NCBI GenBank assembly: GCA_036897095.1
Contig: JAYMSP010001002.1
Location: forward strand, 1-37,729
Direction: 5' to 3'
Length of the DNA: 37,729 nt
Source of the DNA: Plantago elongata
Taxonomy: Eukaryota > Streptophyta > Magnoliopsida > Lamiales > Plantaginaceae
The number at the start of each line of letters is the position of its first letter. The stretch's first letter is position 1. This document shows, piece by piece, positions 8,789 to 20,939 of the stretch. The notes under the pieces were generated by a model, which was not told the origin of the DNA, did no database searches, and was given only the letters and a program-made list of their open reading frames with translations. The translations under genes were made by a program, and so were the position numbers.

Positions 8789-11745
8789 GTATCTTCTGTA
8801 ATCTTTTGCGCTGATATCGGCATTTATATGTTGAAGGACATTACCTGAGCGCTTCTGCACAGATGTGGGCTAGTACGAGCAATGAAACGCTTAAAAAGAA
8901 AATGACAGCAGTAGTATCCGTTTTATCGGCCTGTCAGGAGAAAATGGGCACAGGATATCTCTCTGCTTTTCCATCTGAATTCTTTGACCGAGTCGAAGCT
9001 CTACAGCCAGTCTGGGCACCATATTACACGATTCACAAGGTTCGTGAAATAATATACTGCATGAACTATGGGTCCTTTTGAAAAATTCATGAATTTTGTC
9101 AGTTTGGTCAACTAATGATCTTTTGTTTTAGCAGATAATGGCAGGTTTGTATGATCAGTATACTCTGGCTGGTAATGATCAGGCTTTGAAGGTGTTGACA
9201 TGGATGGTCGAATACTTCTATAATCGAGTGCAGAATGTAATACAAAAGCATTCGATCGAACAACACTGGCGTTCGTTGAATGAGGAAACAGGAGGCATGA
9301 ATGATGTGCTGTATAAACTGTACAGCATCACGGTGCGTGGAGAGTACTGTTATGTTCTAGTCCAATTTATAAGATCCGAGAAAATAATCGCAGAGTTATT
9401 CTTGTTTTCAGGGTAATCAGAAACACTTGGTATTAGCTCATCTTTTCGACAAACCATGCTTTCTAGGATTGCTAGCTATCAAGGTATGGATTGGTCTCAC
9501 CTTAAACTAACCTTAACACAGAACTGAGTACTGATAGATCAACCGGTACAGTGTGAGGATGCTTTAATGCCGTACTGTTATCTTCTGTAATACAGGCTGA
9601 TGATATATCTGGATACCATGCCAATACGCATATTCCAATCGTTATTGGATCTCAAATGCGTTATGAAGTTACCGGTGATCCTCTATATAAGGTACTTGTC
9701 CTGTGCTTGAAAGTGTGTAAAGTCTTAAAAGATTGTGGTTGTTAATTTTTATGTTGTAGAAACCTGAATCTTTATTCTACACATTTTATGTCAGGAAATA
9801 GGAACTTACTTCTTGGAGATGGTTAACTCTTCTCATAGCTATGCCACAGGAGGAACATCTGTCAGCGAGTTCTGGTAAAAATACCATACACTGACAAATC
9901 CTAACTCTCACTTATATTCTAACGTCTCTTAAACTAGTCCGGATTCGAGTGTAGGTCTGATCCTAAGCGTTTGGCTGATACATTAATAACCGAGAATGAA
10001 GAATCTTGCACTACTTACAACATGCTCAAAGTCTCACGCCACCTGTTCAGATGGACCAAGGAGATGGCTTATGCAGATTATTACGAACGTGCTCTGACAA
10101 ATGGTGTGTTAGGCATCCAAAGAGGAACGGAACCTGGAGTCATGATCTATATGCTTCCTCTTGCCCCTGGCGGTTCTAAGGCTGTAAGCTACCACAAGTG
10201 GGGAACAAAGTTTGATTCTTTCTGGTGCTGCTATGGAACAGGTTATTTTCACATACAGTGTTCATGATTCGACATGTTTAGCTCCCATAATAACCGAATT
10301 CCCATTGATTTGCTGCAGGGATTGAGTCGTTCTCAAAGTTGGGAGATTCGATATACTTTGAAGAGGGAGGAAACACACCTGCACTTTACATTATTCAGTA
10401 CATACCTAGCTCTCTTAATTGGAAATCAGGACACATTTCCTTAAGACAAGAAGTAGAGCAAGTCGTCTCATGGGATCCACGACTTCATGTGTCATTTACA
10501 ATAACCTCTAAAGAGGTACATATATTCGAACTGATACTTCCATAATGCATGCTTCAATCAAATTTAGTAGATGTTCTATCATTTCTATTGCAAGCTTAAT
10601 GCTCTCTGTTCGCATTGGTTCACAGGAAGCTTTTATTGGAGCGTCTGCTTTGAACATGAGGATCCCTCTGTGGACACACTCTAACGGTGCAAAAGCATCA
10701 CTAAACGGTCAGGATATGCCTTTAACAGCTCCAGGTAACTTCACACTTCTGTGCTCAATAAGTTATAACAGTAGTAGAAGCTGAAATTTTCAATGACATT
10801 TCTGGATACAGGAAATTTTCTGACTGTCAAAAAAAATTGGAACATTGGTGACAAACTTACTCTTGAGCTGCCTATAACATTTAGAACTGAGGCTATCAAA
10901 GGTATACTCTTTTCTCAACTCTCTTACAATTTACCAGTATAATCTACTTGTCCTTAATATCTTCCTAATTCCAAGCTGATTAATTTTCTTGTGATTCATC
11001 AGATGATCGTCCCCAATGGTCACCTCTTCAAGCAATATTCTACGGTCCATATCTCTTAGCTGGCCACACAAACGGAGACTGGGATATAAACGATGATTCC
11101 AACACATTTTCAGACTGGATAACTCCAATTCCAGCAGGTTACAATTCCAATTTGGTTTCCTTCACGCAACAAGTCTCGGACAGCACAATGTTTGCCCTGA
11201 CAAACTCAAACAAATCAATGACAATGCAAGACTTGCCTCATGAAGGAACTGATTCTTCTATCAGTTCAACCTTCCGTCTCATTCTAAAAAACCCAACACC
11301 AAGAAAACTGTCTGACCCTTCAGATGCCATTGGTGAACTAGTCATGTTAGAACCATTCGACTATCCAGGAAAGCTCATTGTACATAATGGAGAAAACGAG
11401 AACCTTGGGTTAGCAGATTCTCCGAAAACTGGTGGTTCGGTTTTCCGGCTAGTAAATGGATTGGATGGAAAGCACGGATCAGTTTCCTTGGAATCTGCGG
11501 AGAAAAAAGATTGCTATGCATACAGTGGAGTAGGCTATAAAGCTGGAAAAGGTATCAAACTTGTGTGTAAATCGTCTGAGGCAGGATTTGAACCGGCTGT
11601 GAGTTTTGCTTTGAGAAAAGGATTCAGTGAATATCATCCAATAAGCTTTGTGGCAAAAGGGATGCAAAGGAACTTCCTTTTGTCTCCTTTGCTTAGCTTT
11701 AAGGATGAATCCTACACAGTATATTTTAATTTTAACAAAGCCTAA
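8006..11745 (+). CDS. Secreted GH127 (DUF1680) beta-L-arabinofuranosidase-like protein, 11 exons
   Basis: Predicted to release L-arabinofuranose from cell-wall glycans or glycoproteins; the plant substrate is inferred from bacterial GH127 enzymes. Exons: 8006-8519, 8837-9039, 9135-9332, 9412-9483, 9596-9691, 9795-9874, 9955-10241, 10319-10515, 10626-10734, 10812-10901, 11003-11745. All junctions are GT-AG, phases match throughout, and the total is 2589 bases or 862 residues plus stop. Residues 1-22 form a signal peptide (hydrophobic L-L-F-Q-L-M-L-L core). The catalytic domain follows, with E-N-E-E-S-C (Glu404, Cys406) and W-C-C-Y-G-T-G (Cys479, Cys480). These match the zinc ligands and nucleophilic Cys of bacterial HypBA1. 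The C-terminal ~140 residues resemble an AbfB-type beta-trefoil. The gene appears intact, with a long TG microsatellite in intron 1. Closest remembered relatives are Arabidopsis At5g12950 and At5g12960. Confidence 0.93.
8733..8786 (+). repeat. (TG)27 microsatellite in intron 1 of the GH127 gene
   Basis: An uninterrupted 54-base TG tract, preceded by a short TA run. It ends 50 bases before the exon 2 acceptor at 8836. Reading it on the minus strand gives a spurious His-Thr open frame. Confidence 0.98.
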
Positions 11746-13180
11746 GGCATTATTGTAACTGAATAATTGATTAGTACCATGTAATGAAAGGAAATGGTGT
11801 ATCTGGTATGTGGAACGACAGATTCTTGAAGGACTAGTTCTATAACAGATTCCAGGGCAATTGCCTGTTCATGTGATTGCTACAGCAGATCAATCTGGTA
11901 TAAAAAAATAAAAAGAAAAACCTATAACAAGGCCATACATCTGAAAATCGAAGCTAACAGAAACCGTCTACATCAAAATCAAGTTATATGTATGATTTGT
12001 AGAACAAGCTATTAGCTAATGATTGATTAACATACACAGAAAGGGATCAAACATAGAGACCGTGCTTGGACAATATGGCGAAACACTAAGCAAGGAAACC
12101 AGACTGTTGATGGCTTTAACAAAAACCTTGCAGTCTCCTTCCAAGATAACATTCCTTCATCCAAAACCGGAAAGCTAGAACAGCTTACATTTACTACAGT
12201 TCTCGGTTATCAAATCGACACTTTTATTTTTTTCAACTACTGCAATTCATGCCTGATTTTAATACTTAACTAGTGTGAGTAAAATTACACTTGATAATGT
12301 AGTCATTGAAGCAATGCACATGTTTTTCGTCAAGTAATACGATATAGTGATCAATATTTCTGAAATGCACAGACCATAAATTGTGTCCAAATCATCCACT
12401 GCATAGAAGGAAACAAGAGCACGATTTCACTAGAACAAGATGAATTAGGAGGAAGCTCCAAATCAACAATGGTGAAGATGGGATCTGGAAATTGGAATTG
12501 TACGATGATCGGCACAATTCGACATATGTACAGTCACAGTTGTATAAAGATTGGGAATAGAGTATAGATCTAACTAAGCTCAAATCAGAGAGGACTATGT
12601 TGTCATCGATTAGCAACAACATAATGTAATCTGATATGTTCACCAACCGTACAACTAACTTTCCCACGTTCTTCCTTAAACCTCAATCGTTAGATCATAG
12701 TCCATCAAACGGCTCATGAGCGTTTTGGGCAGTTCTCGAAGATTACCAAACTCTTCACCGCAAAAACAAACTAAACTTCTAAACTTTTCTATACTCCTTT
12801 TCATTGTTTTGGATTCACCCAATTACCCAAAATTCAATCCAAATTCATCATCCAAAACATAATACTATTGCAAGTGATGTTGCTCATGGATACTACATCA
12901 CTCTGGCTCGATTTCGATCGTAATCAATTTTAAGTTCGACTTGACTAGTTGATAACACAATTTAAAATCGAATGAGAATTAACTTGTAAGTTCGAAAATT
13001 AGTAAAAAGTGAAAATGCATTCGGAAATCACAAAGTCTTAAGTGAGATCATGTTTATAGGGAGACAATAAAGACGGATTTATTGCCATTTACCACACCCA
13101 TTTATATTTTTGCGGGCCACTGGGCAGGTTTGATTCATTTCGCAGGTCACTGAATCGGGTCAAATTACTAGTTTTGATTA
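11746..13180. other. 3' region of the GH127 gene and intergenic DNA
   Basis: The first ~200 bases are probably the 3' untranslated region; an A-rich AATAAAA context occurs near 11907. Beyond that I see no gene. A 91-codon minus-strand frame (12392-12667) is hydrophobic and cysteine-rich but matches no family I know and is likely chance. Confidence 0.4.
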
Positions 13181-13189
13181 GCACCTTAC

Positions 13190-14700
13190 TTATATAGTTA
13201 AGAACATTATCGAAATAAAGAAGAACATTCGATTATAAGTAAGAACATTTCCAATGAACATCATGCATATATTCTTCCATTACATTATTACATATTCAAT
13301 ATTAAGTTATAATAGTCCGTCATATTCTTAAATGAACATTTTAAATATATAAGCAAAAACATTGACAATACAAGTAGGAACATTTGTGGTTAAGTTAATG
13401 TTATTAATTAATAATATCACGAAGATAATGAGTACCATAACATATATAACCAACAACATTAACTATATAAGACATAACATTCGTTACATTCAATTACATC
13501 ATGGCATATTTAATACTTAAATAACAATTGAATGACATTCATTTTCAAGTACAACATGGCAACATGTTCATATCACAAAAAATGCTCATTTGGAGATTTG
13601 TCATTCAGTAGTGATTTCCTTTTCCAGCTTGAATTTATTACCAACTTTTTATTTTGGCCTTATATTTTTGTGTAGTCAGGGTCAAGATATTTCAGTGCCT
13701 ATTGTTGTTTTACTTGATGTACATGAAGTCAGCATTGGCATGATTGAGGAATCATGTATAACATGAAACATTGAACAAAACATTATTCATATAGTTTAAA
13801 ACATTAGTAATATATATAATAAAACATCATGAAATAAGACATAACACCTGAGATATTAATACAAGCAGCACATTACACATACATGAGTGAGGAACATTGA
13901 ATACATAACACATTACGCAAATAACGTAGAACATTTACATTGTATGTTTTCGAAAGCATTATAGAGATCAATCAAAAACATCATAGAGATACGCGAAAAA
14001 TATTACACTAGTAACATAAACCATTGCATTATGTATAAACATTAACGTAACACTGCATATTTATGAAAACATTACAGAGCTACGTAAAAAACATTACGCA
14101 TATAACATACAACATTGTAAAAAAGTAAATAGAATATTGATGTAACATCATACAATGCACATTACGAAAACATTGTAGAGATAGATCTAGAACATTATAC
14201 AAATAACGTAGAACATCGTAGACAACACATAACACATTGATGTAGTTGCATACAACATATTTACAAAAACATTACAGATATACGGTAAGAACATTACACA
14301 AGTAATGTAGCACATTGTAGACAACAAATACCACATATTATTAGCACTATTGAACGTATTACATGCTACATATCACATATAACATTACATGCATAAGCCA
14401 CAACATTGCACATATTAGCTAGAATATTCATACAAGATTTTCAGAGCTATTTTCAGATTTCAACTTCTATTGTAAAAATAATAATACAATCAATTAACAT
14501 TTGAATGAAAACATTGTTGAAACTTACATACAAACATAATCTGAATAGATCGATGCATAAATATCAAAATCGTAGTAGAAACACCAATTTTCGAGCATAT
14601 ATGTATATACTCTATTTTATTGCACATCCGACATTTAAGCCAAAACATTACACAAATAAGCCATAAGAGATTCATCATAATACACATCGATTTCACATAA
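13190..14700. repeat. ACATT-rich degenerate tandem-repeat region
   Basis: Roughly forty ACATT pentamers occur in about 1.5 kb, mostly as AACATTAC, AACATTG or ACATAAC. The motif is much rarer in neighbouring DNA of similar AT content. The densest part, 13910-14430, resolves into tandem units. The flanks show the same vocabulary without a clear period, suggesting decay. No coding potential was found. Confidence 0.7.
13910..14430 (+). repeat. Tandem array of about 90-100 bp units
   Basis: Unit starts aligned on ACATTACRCAARTAACGTAG-like sequence fall at about 13910, 14000, 14091, 14192, 14291 and 14382, giving spacings of 90, 91, 101, 99 and 91. Within a unit the order is usually ACATTAC, then GTAGAACATTGTA, then TGCATA or TGTATG, then AAAACATTACAGAGATACG. 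Units are diverged, with small indels. It looks like an old minisatellite, either free-standing or internal to a transposon. Confidence 0.65.
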
Positions 14701-14719
14701 ATCAGAAGAGATCAACTTT

Positions 14720-15440
14720 GGCGTACCTTCATGTAGTTCATTTCATCGATTTCAAACGTGGTTCAATCAATTTGGATATATTGGGAGAGAGAGAAAAGAG
14801 AATACAAGATGAAATTCATCAAAATAATCACCGATTTCATGAAAACTAGGTCGAGATCTAAGTTTTCATACCTTTGTGATGTTATTTTCGGTGAGATCGA
14901 CTACTTTTTGAGTTGTTTCCGGCGAATTTGAGCCTTTTTCGGTGAGTTTAAACTTTTTCGACGAGAGGAAGTTTTCTAGAGAGATGGTTTTGTTTTTAGG
15001 TGTTTTGGTTTTTTTGAGATTAATACCGAATATGAGTTAAAGAATAATTAACTTTTTAACTTTTGGTTTGGTTGGGTTCGTTTAATAGCTAGCTTTTTAT
15101 TTGGTGATTGTTAATATTTATGTGTTTCTCTAAGGTTGTCTCTCCTAAGTCTTAAGACTCACTCGAAAATATGAAAAAATATATCAAACCTTATAGATTA
15201 TGTTTTGGAAAACTAAATGAGGTCTTTAAAAAATACAAACTATATATTTGATGTATAAACTTATCAAATTAGCTATTTTATCAGTTTAGTTAGCCATTTA
15301 TGTAACGAATTAATTTTGAAAATAAATTCATCAACTTAGTACGTTCATATTCGAAACCAAATCCTGAAGGAAACAAGCTGGAGCATCATATCTTTGCAGT
15401 ACGATAGAATCTGTGGAGTACTACAAGTGATTGGGATTTG
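14720..15440. other. Non-coding DNA, possibly the flank of the same element as the array
   Basis: On the minus strand there are good donor-like sites (ACATGAAG|GTACG near 14727 and CACAAAG|GTATG near 14871) and pyrimidine- and purine-rich stretches, as in the 5' part of a gene or a transposon leader. No open frame supports a protein. I list it as unexplained. Confidence 0.25.
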
Positions 15441-15447
15441 GGAAGTT

Positions 15448-15840
15448 TTATGAGGCATTATTGTAGTAGTATAATTGGCACAACAATGTGTGGATAATCA
15501 GGGAATTATAGATTTTCCCAATCGAGTGGATTATAAGTATGTAATTATGATGATCTTGTCCGATTGAGAAACGGGACATGTGCCCATGTCTGAGGGTCTC
15601 AGCTGTTGCGTCAGTTGCCAGCTGCCGAATCGTTAGTGAACCCAGGTAGCGACGGCGACAATACCAACTAACTGTGTAGATCGATCGACTCTCTAATTTA
15701 TTGCCCTGTCGCACCACTATAATGTCAAGCACACCTTCCGTGCTATTACTCCGATCATCATCTTCAAATTTATTATTGTCTATGTCCATGACCATAAGTG
15801 ATGACTCCGGTACTACCCAATCTTCACGTGAAAGTTTCAT
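15448..15840 (-). CDS. Hypothetical 130-residue open frame, unrecognised
   Basis: A single uninterrupted minus-strand frame starting M-K-L-S-R-E-D-W-V-V-P-E-S and containing an acidic segment (N-K-F-E-D-D-D-R) and a Y-C-R-R-R-Y-L-G-S basic patch. No signal peptide, membrane segment or family motif is apparent. The hydrophobic C-terminal third looks like non-coding translation. It could be an eroded fragment or chance. Upstream sequence gives no clear promoter. Confidence 0.2.
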   Translation of the reverse strand: MKLSREDWVVPESSLMVMDIDNNKFEDDDRSNSTEGVLDIIVVRQGNKLESRSIYTVSWYCRRRYLGSLTIRQLATDATAETLRHGHMSRFSIGQDHHNYILIIHSIGKIYNSLIIHTLLCQLYYYNNAS

Positions 15841-16469
15841 CTCGTTTAGAGTCCAAAAATATTAGGTCTCCAAGTTTACTACTGTAAGATCATCGAAGTA
15901 TTTTGTTACAGATTTGAATTGAATTCTCAATTCTAATTGTACTTTTTATAATTTTTATATACAAAATTATAATTGAAATTGAATTTTTTAATTTAAGTTT
16001 AAAATCAAATACTTTGCATGTAATTTGAGATCAATACATAATAAAATTTGATGAATTGTTGGACTCAAAAATTAAATTGAACTACCTAAATTTTAATTGA
16101 ACTTTTGTATACGTTTTTGAGTTTGATGTGAATAAAGTTGAAGGTATGAGAGGTAAGATTGATAAGTTTAGATTGGATCAGAATTAATTATAGATCATAT
16201 ACATTATTATTGTATAGGAAAGAATTAAGATTTATACCAGATAAGAGTAGTAAAAGTTGACCAGGCGCATACAGGTTGACCTACATGAGTCAAAATCTTC
16301 AGTCAAGATCCCAAATTCCAGAAGAAGAAAAATTAGAGAATCTGGTAATTTGAGAGTTTTCCTTTTAGTTTAGGTTTTTTGCTACATTGACAATTTGACA
16401 GATCCAATTTTTGTATCTGTCTCTAACTAAATAGATTAGACAAATATCATCTTTCAAAATAAAAAGCTA
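15841..16469. other. Intergenic DNA, nothing recognised
   Basis: AT-rich DNA with no open frame or repeat that I can assign. It lies downstream of the DRT100-like gene. Confidence 0.4.
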
Positions 16470-16617
16470 GGGACAATTGAGATAGCATTTAAATGTCCTC
16501 ATTTGACTCGATGAACAGTGATTTGGTCTAAAATACACTTCAAATACCCTCATTTCAATTCTATTTCAAATATAATTTTACAAAAACACCCATTCAAATG
16601 TCATGCCAATCAGCCCC
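16470..16617 (+). mobile_element. Harbinger-like MITE, family B, copy 1
   Basis: 148 bp from GGGACAATTGAGATAGCATT to CATGCCAATCAGCCCC. The interior matches the copy at 27757-27905, including the shared GTGATTTGGTCTAAAATACA. The flanks are CTA and TAA, consistent with a decayed 3-bp duplication. The ends resemble those of family A, so A and B probably used the same transposase. It lies about 270 bp downstream of the stop codon of the DRT100-like gene. Confidence 0.75.
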
Positions 16618-16884
16618 TAATCACGTCGAAACAAAAAATTAAAGTCAAAACCGTTCATTTTTCAGGTCACCAAAATGTAATTGAAAGTCACATAAAAAAA
16701 AACCAACATTTGATAAATCACGTTCCGAAAGGATATAAGGTAACACACTCAATATATATTACTTCATCATAAAATTTCGAAGTTGAAAGTTTTAAGCCAT
16801 ACATGATACACCAATAACTACAGTATCATCATACTTAAATGATTTAACACAGCAACTTACATCATTATAATCATCTTACAATGA

Positions 16885-18283
16885 TTAGCAAGCTCTTAGC
16901 GGCTTTCCACAGAGACAATCATTGCTCTCAAACGATGACGCTTCAAGGTGATCAAACGGCGAACCCGCCGGAATCGGCCCACATAGATGGTTATGGCTCA
17001 CATCCAAATGCCCGATAAACGAAGCTGACGATATCGATTTCGGAATCCTCCCTTTCAGCTTATTGTACGACAAATCCATCACCGTAAAATACGATCTCAC
17101 ACCAAACGCATCCGGTATGTATCCATCAAGTCCATTCCTGCTCAAATTCAGATTCCCAATCGCCGAGTTCATCAAACTCGCCGGAATCGCACCGGTGAAC
17201 AGATTACAATCCAAATTCAACGTCGCGAGAACCGCCATTTTGCCGAACGAAGCCGGAATCGGACCGGAGAGCTTGTTCATCGACAGATCCAAATCGGATA
17301 ACCGGTAAATGTAGGTGATCGTTTCTGGAATCGATCCGTATATTTTGTTTCGGCTCAGTAAAGCGCGACTCAGCATTCGCAATTTACCGAAATCGCGAGG
17401 GAGTGTGCCAGAGATGTTGTTGCCACGGAGATCTAAGTGCATTAGGGAGGAGAGGTTGGTGAGTGAGCGGGGGATTCGGCCGGTGAGCTGGTTGTCGGCG
17501 ATGTTTAGGACGGTGAGACGGCTGAGTCGGCCAATTTGGTACGGGATTTCGCCGGTGAGCTTGTTGCCGATGAGGTCGAGGATTCGGAGGTACGGGAGGT
17601 AGGCGATGCAGCTTGGGATGTTTCCGGTTATGCCCTTCCAGTCGGCGATTGTGATGCTCGAGAGGCGCGTGAGCTTGCAGATTTCCGGAGATATGTAGCC
17701 CGTCATGTACCTATTCAGTTTAGATTTTCTTAGTTATATTTTATTTGAAGTTCAGTTCTATTTAGGCCACAACAATCATTAATCGTTTTACTATAACATA
17801 ATTAATTATGACGAATTCATACTTATATATCATACCCACATACATAACAATGTATTATGCATCTGAATTATATCATGTGGATGACATTGTAAAGTTTTAA
17901 ATGTTTGGTGTGTTACAATTTAAAACCATGACTTAAAATCTAGATGAGACATTTTAGATCCTAAACATTTTCCGAAATTGAAGTTTTATGTAACTGTAGG
18001 CAAATTACCCGGTACGGTGGGCTTTTTCGAAGATGGGTTCCTCGGCCTCACCTCGGAGGTTTATATCAGCGACGCGGTAGGTTTCGGGGTCGCAGCTGAT
18101 CCCATACCATTTGTGGCAGCAGTCGAAGCCGGTCCAGGAGTCAAAAATGCCAAAACGCTTCTCCTGGAGGGTAGACTTGAAAGCCAAAAGAGCGGCCCGG
18201 TCGGAAGGAGGGCAGGCGGTGGAGAGGGTGGTTAACTGGAGGAATAGTAGTGACAGAATGTACAAGAAGTTAATGGTAGCCAT
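16885..18283 (-). CDS. DRT100: DRT100-like secreted leucine-rich-repeat protein, 2 exons
   Basis: Exons on the minus strand are 18283-18009 and 17710-16885, with a 298-bp GT-AG intron and matched phase. They encode 366 residues; Arabidopsis DRT100 is about 372. Residues 1-23 are a signal peptide ending near T-A-C-P-P-S-D. An N-terminal LRR cap follows (D-R-A-A-L-L-A-F-K, D-S-W-T-G, D-C-C, W-Y-G-I-S-C-D). About ten plant-type 24-residue repeats with L-x-G-x-I-P signatures occupy roughly residues 95-340. The end is a C-terminal cap with N-D-C-L-C-G-K-P-L-R-A-C. There is no transmembrane segment or kinase, so the product should be apoplastic. DRT100 was named for rescue of E. coli DNA-repair mutants, but related LRR proteins bind other proteins such as polygalacturonases or receptors; the real role here is unknown. 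The gene looks intact. Confidence 0.93.
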
Positions 18284-18413
18284 TGATGATGAGCTAAGTT
18301 TGGGTTATTTTTCTCTCTGTAGAGCAAATGGGATTGGTGAATTGGTGTCAGTTTTGCATGTGGAGGTGGTCATGCATGTTTGAGTATCTTAGTGAAAGAG
18401 CTGAATTTTGGGG

Positions 18414-18423
18414 CTTTATAAAG
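18414..18423 (-). promoter_or_regulatory. Likely TATA box of the DRT100-like gene
   Basis: CTTTATAAAG lies 131 bases upstream of the start codon at 18283, a usual distance in plants allowing for a short 5' leader. The sequence is palindromic, but only the minus-strand gene is positioned to use it. A CATGCATG element (RY-like) occurs at 18371-18378, inside the expected leader. Confidence 0.5.
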
Positions 18424-18429
18424 GGTTTC

Positions 18430-19770
18430 CATGTGGGGAAATTGGTAAATTAGAGTTCTTGGATTTTTAGCACTAGTAGTACTACCCCCTTCATATTTTA
18501 AATTTATATAATGACACTTAACTCCCTATATATTATTTCACGAAAAGCTATTTTCAGGATATAAGAAAGTATTATATAGTGTTACAATATCACCTTACTT
18601 ATGTGGAAGAACATTAAATTTGATAGTTTTTAAGTACGAAAAGAATATACTTTATCGTGCTATTCACTATTAAAATTTTGAAATTTTATTGTAAATGCAT
18701 CATGGACAGTGCCATATTAGTTTTGATGAGAAATTATGTTGGTGTTGACGGTTCGCTATATTATTTCAACAATCTACCAAGATAAATTTGACGCAACCTT
18801 AATTTACCTTCTGATTTATTTATTGCAATTATCAACTTAAAAATTATTGGAATCAACACACTAGCATTTTTCTTTTTTTAAAGGACTAAAGAATTACTCA
18901 AACTCCTAATATCTTAATTAAAAGTAAAATATTTGATCAACTATGTGGTACTTCGTTATCACCATGTAATAATGTTTTCATTTAAAATTTCATTATATAA
19001 ACTATTTATACTATAATGAAAACATAAATTTGGTATACATATAAAACGACTCTTCGATATCGAGCTTGAACGTGACACCGCCATGTTTATATGTTCTTTG
19101 GCGCGCCAGTTGCTTCAATATTGGTATCCTGTATAATTCAAGTTTTGGATTTTAAGAAGGAGCATTTTGCCCTTGCACGTGTGTTGTGTGACGATGGGGT
19201 ACAAGTCACCATGATTAGGATAAAGATTGAAAGGAATTGGAATTTGAATTGATGAGTCCGACTCATTTTGCAAAAATACCCTTGTACAAATATTATTAAT
19301 TTTCTTTTTTGAGATCTGTACTAACATTATTAATGCAACCGGACAAACTGCGAAAATTTCAACAAGTAACGGAATGATTGGCGAAGACAATCGATGATGT
19401 AGCTATCTCATGACTATTTACATTTTACGACATGGTTTTAATTCGAGATAAGATTGATGATTCAAATGAGAGTTTTTTAAGTAAATGCATGGTATTATTG
19501 TACATAAGAGTCCAAAACTAAGACCATATTTGAACAAGAAAAACATTTATCACCCACTGCATACTTACTACTAAAAGTTAAACTTTTAAAAGCATTGTCG
19601 AAAGAATGCCCATGACTTCTTTGTCACACTACTGTGTATGCTATATGGTGACACTGTGAAATGCAGCTGTAAGCATGTAAATTGGAAAAGTGCACCGTTT
19701 AAACACAATACCATATCATATGGCCATCATTTATTAAAAATGTAACTGAATTTAGTTGAGTTAACGTATT
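18430..19770. other. Intergenic DNA upstream of the DRT100-like gene
   Basis: No gene found. An ACTACCCCCTTCATATTTTA sequence near 18481 recalls an eroded Stowaway terminus, but no matching right end was found. A G-box core CACGTG occurs at 19176-19181, too far from a gene to assign. A 91-codon minus-strand frame at 19115-19390 has no recognisable content. Confidence 0.35.
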
Positions 19771-19774
19771 TTCG

Positions 19775-20445
19775 GACCAGTCGTTAGGTCGGCTGAACCC
19801 CAAGTAGCCGACTTTCAACTGCTTGGGGAACCAACGACCATACGTTGGTGGTGGAGTCCACTACCAACGGTCATATAACCATTTTTTATCTTTTTTACTT
19901 TTTTAAAAATTAACATAAATAAATAAAAATATATCTCCAACGACTATATTTTTTCGAACTCTATAAATAAAATCATAATTCTCAACATTTCTTCACACTT
20001 CATTTTCTCCTTCTCTCATCTACTTCTTAAACTCAAAACACTAAAATGTCTACTCCCAACTCCCAAAATTCGAACACCACCCCAAACAATCCAAACATTC
20101 CGTGATTGTCTGCAAACCAGATTGACCCAACTCCTATTCAATGACATGAATAATTGAAGTCCAAAATTTACTTTTTTTGATGTTTTTGTTGTTGTTATTG
20201 TTCTTCATGTTGTTGTTGTTGTTGTTGTTAGTTGTTGTCGCTGTAACCGTCTAATTTCATCTTAATAAATTCTAAAATTTATTTTAAAGATGCAATTTGA
20301 TTAATTTCAACTTCCAACTGCTCTTAGATTATGTTACTCTTGTTAAAAAAACATAAAAAATCACTATTCATGGTCGTCTAGATGAAGGATTTTCGACTGC
20401 AGTGGTCATTAGATTGGTCATCCAAACGACTCATTATGAATGGTC
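19775..20445 (+). mobile_element. Non-autonomous PIF/Harbinger-derived element
   Basis: It begins near GGACCAGTCGTTAGG and ends near CATTATGAATGGTC followed by TAA, so GACCA-type termini may face each other; the left end is uncertain. Inside are a TATAAATA box (near 19962), a leader and an ATG at 20046 that reads M-S-T-P-N-S-Q-N-S-N-T-T before stopping after 19 codons, like the start of a Harbinger accessory gene. After a GTT-rich tract, a 25-base block at 20290-20314 is identical to the minus strand at 36918-36894, in the 3' non-coding part of the Harbinger relic at the right edge. The transposase region is deleted. Confidence 0.6.
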
Positions 20446-20513
20446 TAAGTGTTTTTATATGTTGTGTGAAGTACATCCGCAATATATTTGATTGAGATGT
20501 TCTTAAATTTTTA

Positions 20514-20700
20514 TTACTTCAAATTAATGTGGAAAAAGCATTGAATTAAACAATATTTGTTGAGAGAAAAGTGAGAAGAGCATGAAGACAGTAGAGAGTA
20601 TAATAGAGATAATGGAGTAGTTTGGATATTATTCATCATTAACAAGAAAATTAGAGTGGTTAGATAAAATACCATATGATGAAAAAAAAAATCTTCAAGG
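20514..20700 (-). repeat. LTR-like repeat fragment, copy 1
   Basis: Shares with 21158-21205 a block reading, on the minus strand, TCCATTATCTCTATTATACT then CTCTACTGTCTTCATGCTCT. The surroundings have diverged. It is probably a remnant of the same LTR-type sequence as copy 2. Open frames here are low-complexity and not genes. Confidence 0.4.
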
Positions 20701-20939
20701 AAGTAAACTGTAAACAAAATAGCACTTATCTTCAAAGATGATAAGTAATAGTTTTATCTTTCAAAGGATATGTAGTTCCATTAATGGCATCATTCGTATG
20801 TAAGCTCAATGACTCGAAACTTGTAAATGATCATATCTCATCTCCGATTAAAATTATTTGTCATGATCTTAAATATGTCATGAGTATGCCATCATCCAAG
20901 GTTCTTGCATGCATCTTTAAAATGAACTAGGAGAAGAAA

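Noticed and set aside
8531..8860. 109-codon minus-strand frame with a His-Thr repeat
   Set aside because: It is the translation of the (TG)27 microsatellite in an intron of the GH127 gene.
12392..12667. 91-codon minus-strand frame
   Set aside because: No family motif, hydrophobic and Cys/Ser-rich as expected from AT-rich non-coding DNA, and no promoter or splice context.
13030..15160. Transposon boundaries around the tandem array
   Set aside because: GTCTTAAG and GAGACAA-like words occur on both sides, but they do not form a convincing inverted repeat and no target duplication was found.
17063..17733. Three plus-strand open frames
   Set aside because: They are antisense shadows of the GC-richer leucine-rich-repeat exon; the minus strand has the real protein.
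17978..18383. Two plus-strand open frames over the first LRR exon
   Set aside because: Antisense shadows of the signal-peptide and LRR cap exon and its leader.
18481..18660. A second Stowaway element
   Set aside because: The left side resembles a Stowaway terminus, but no matching right terminus or TA pair could be found.
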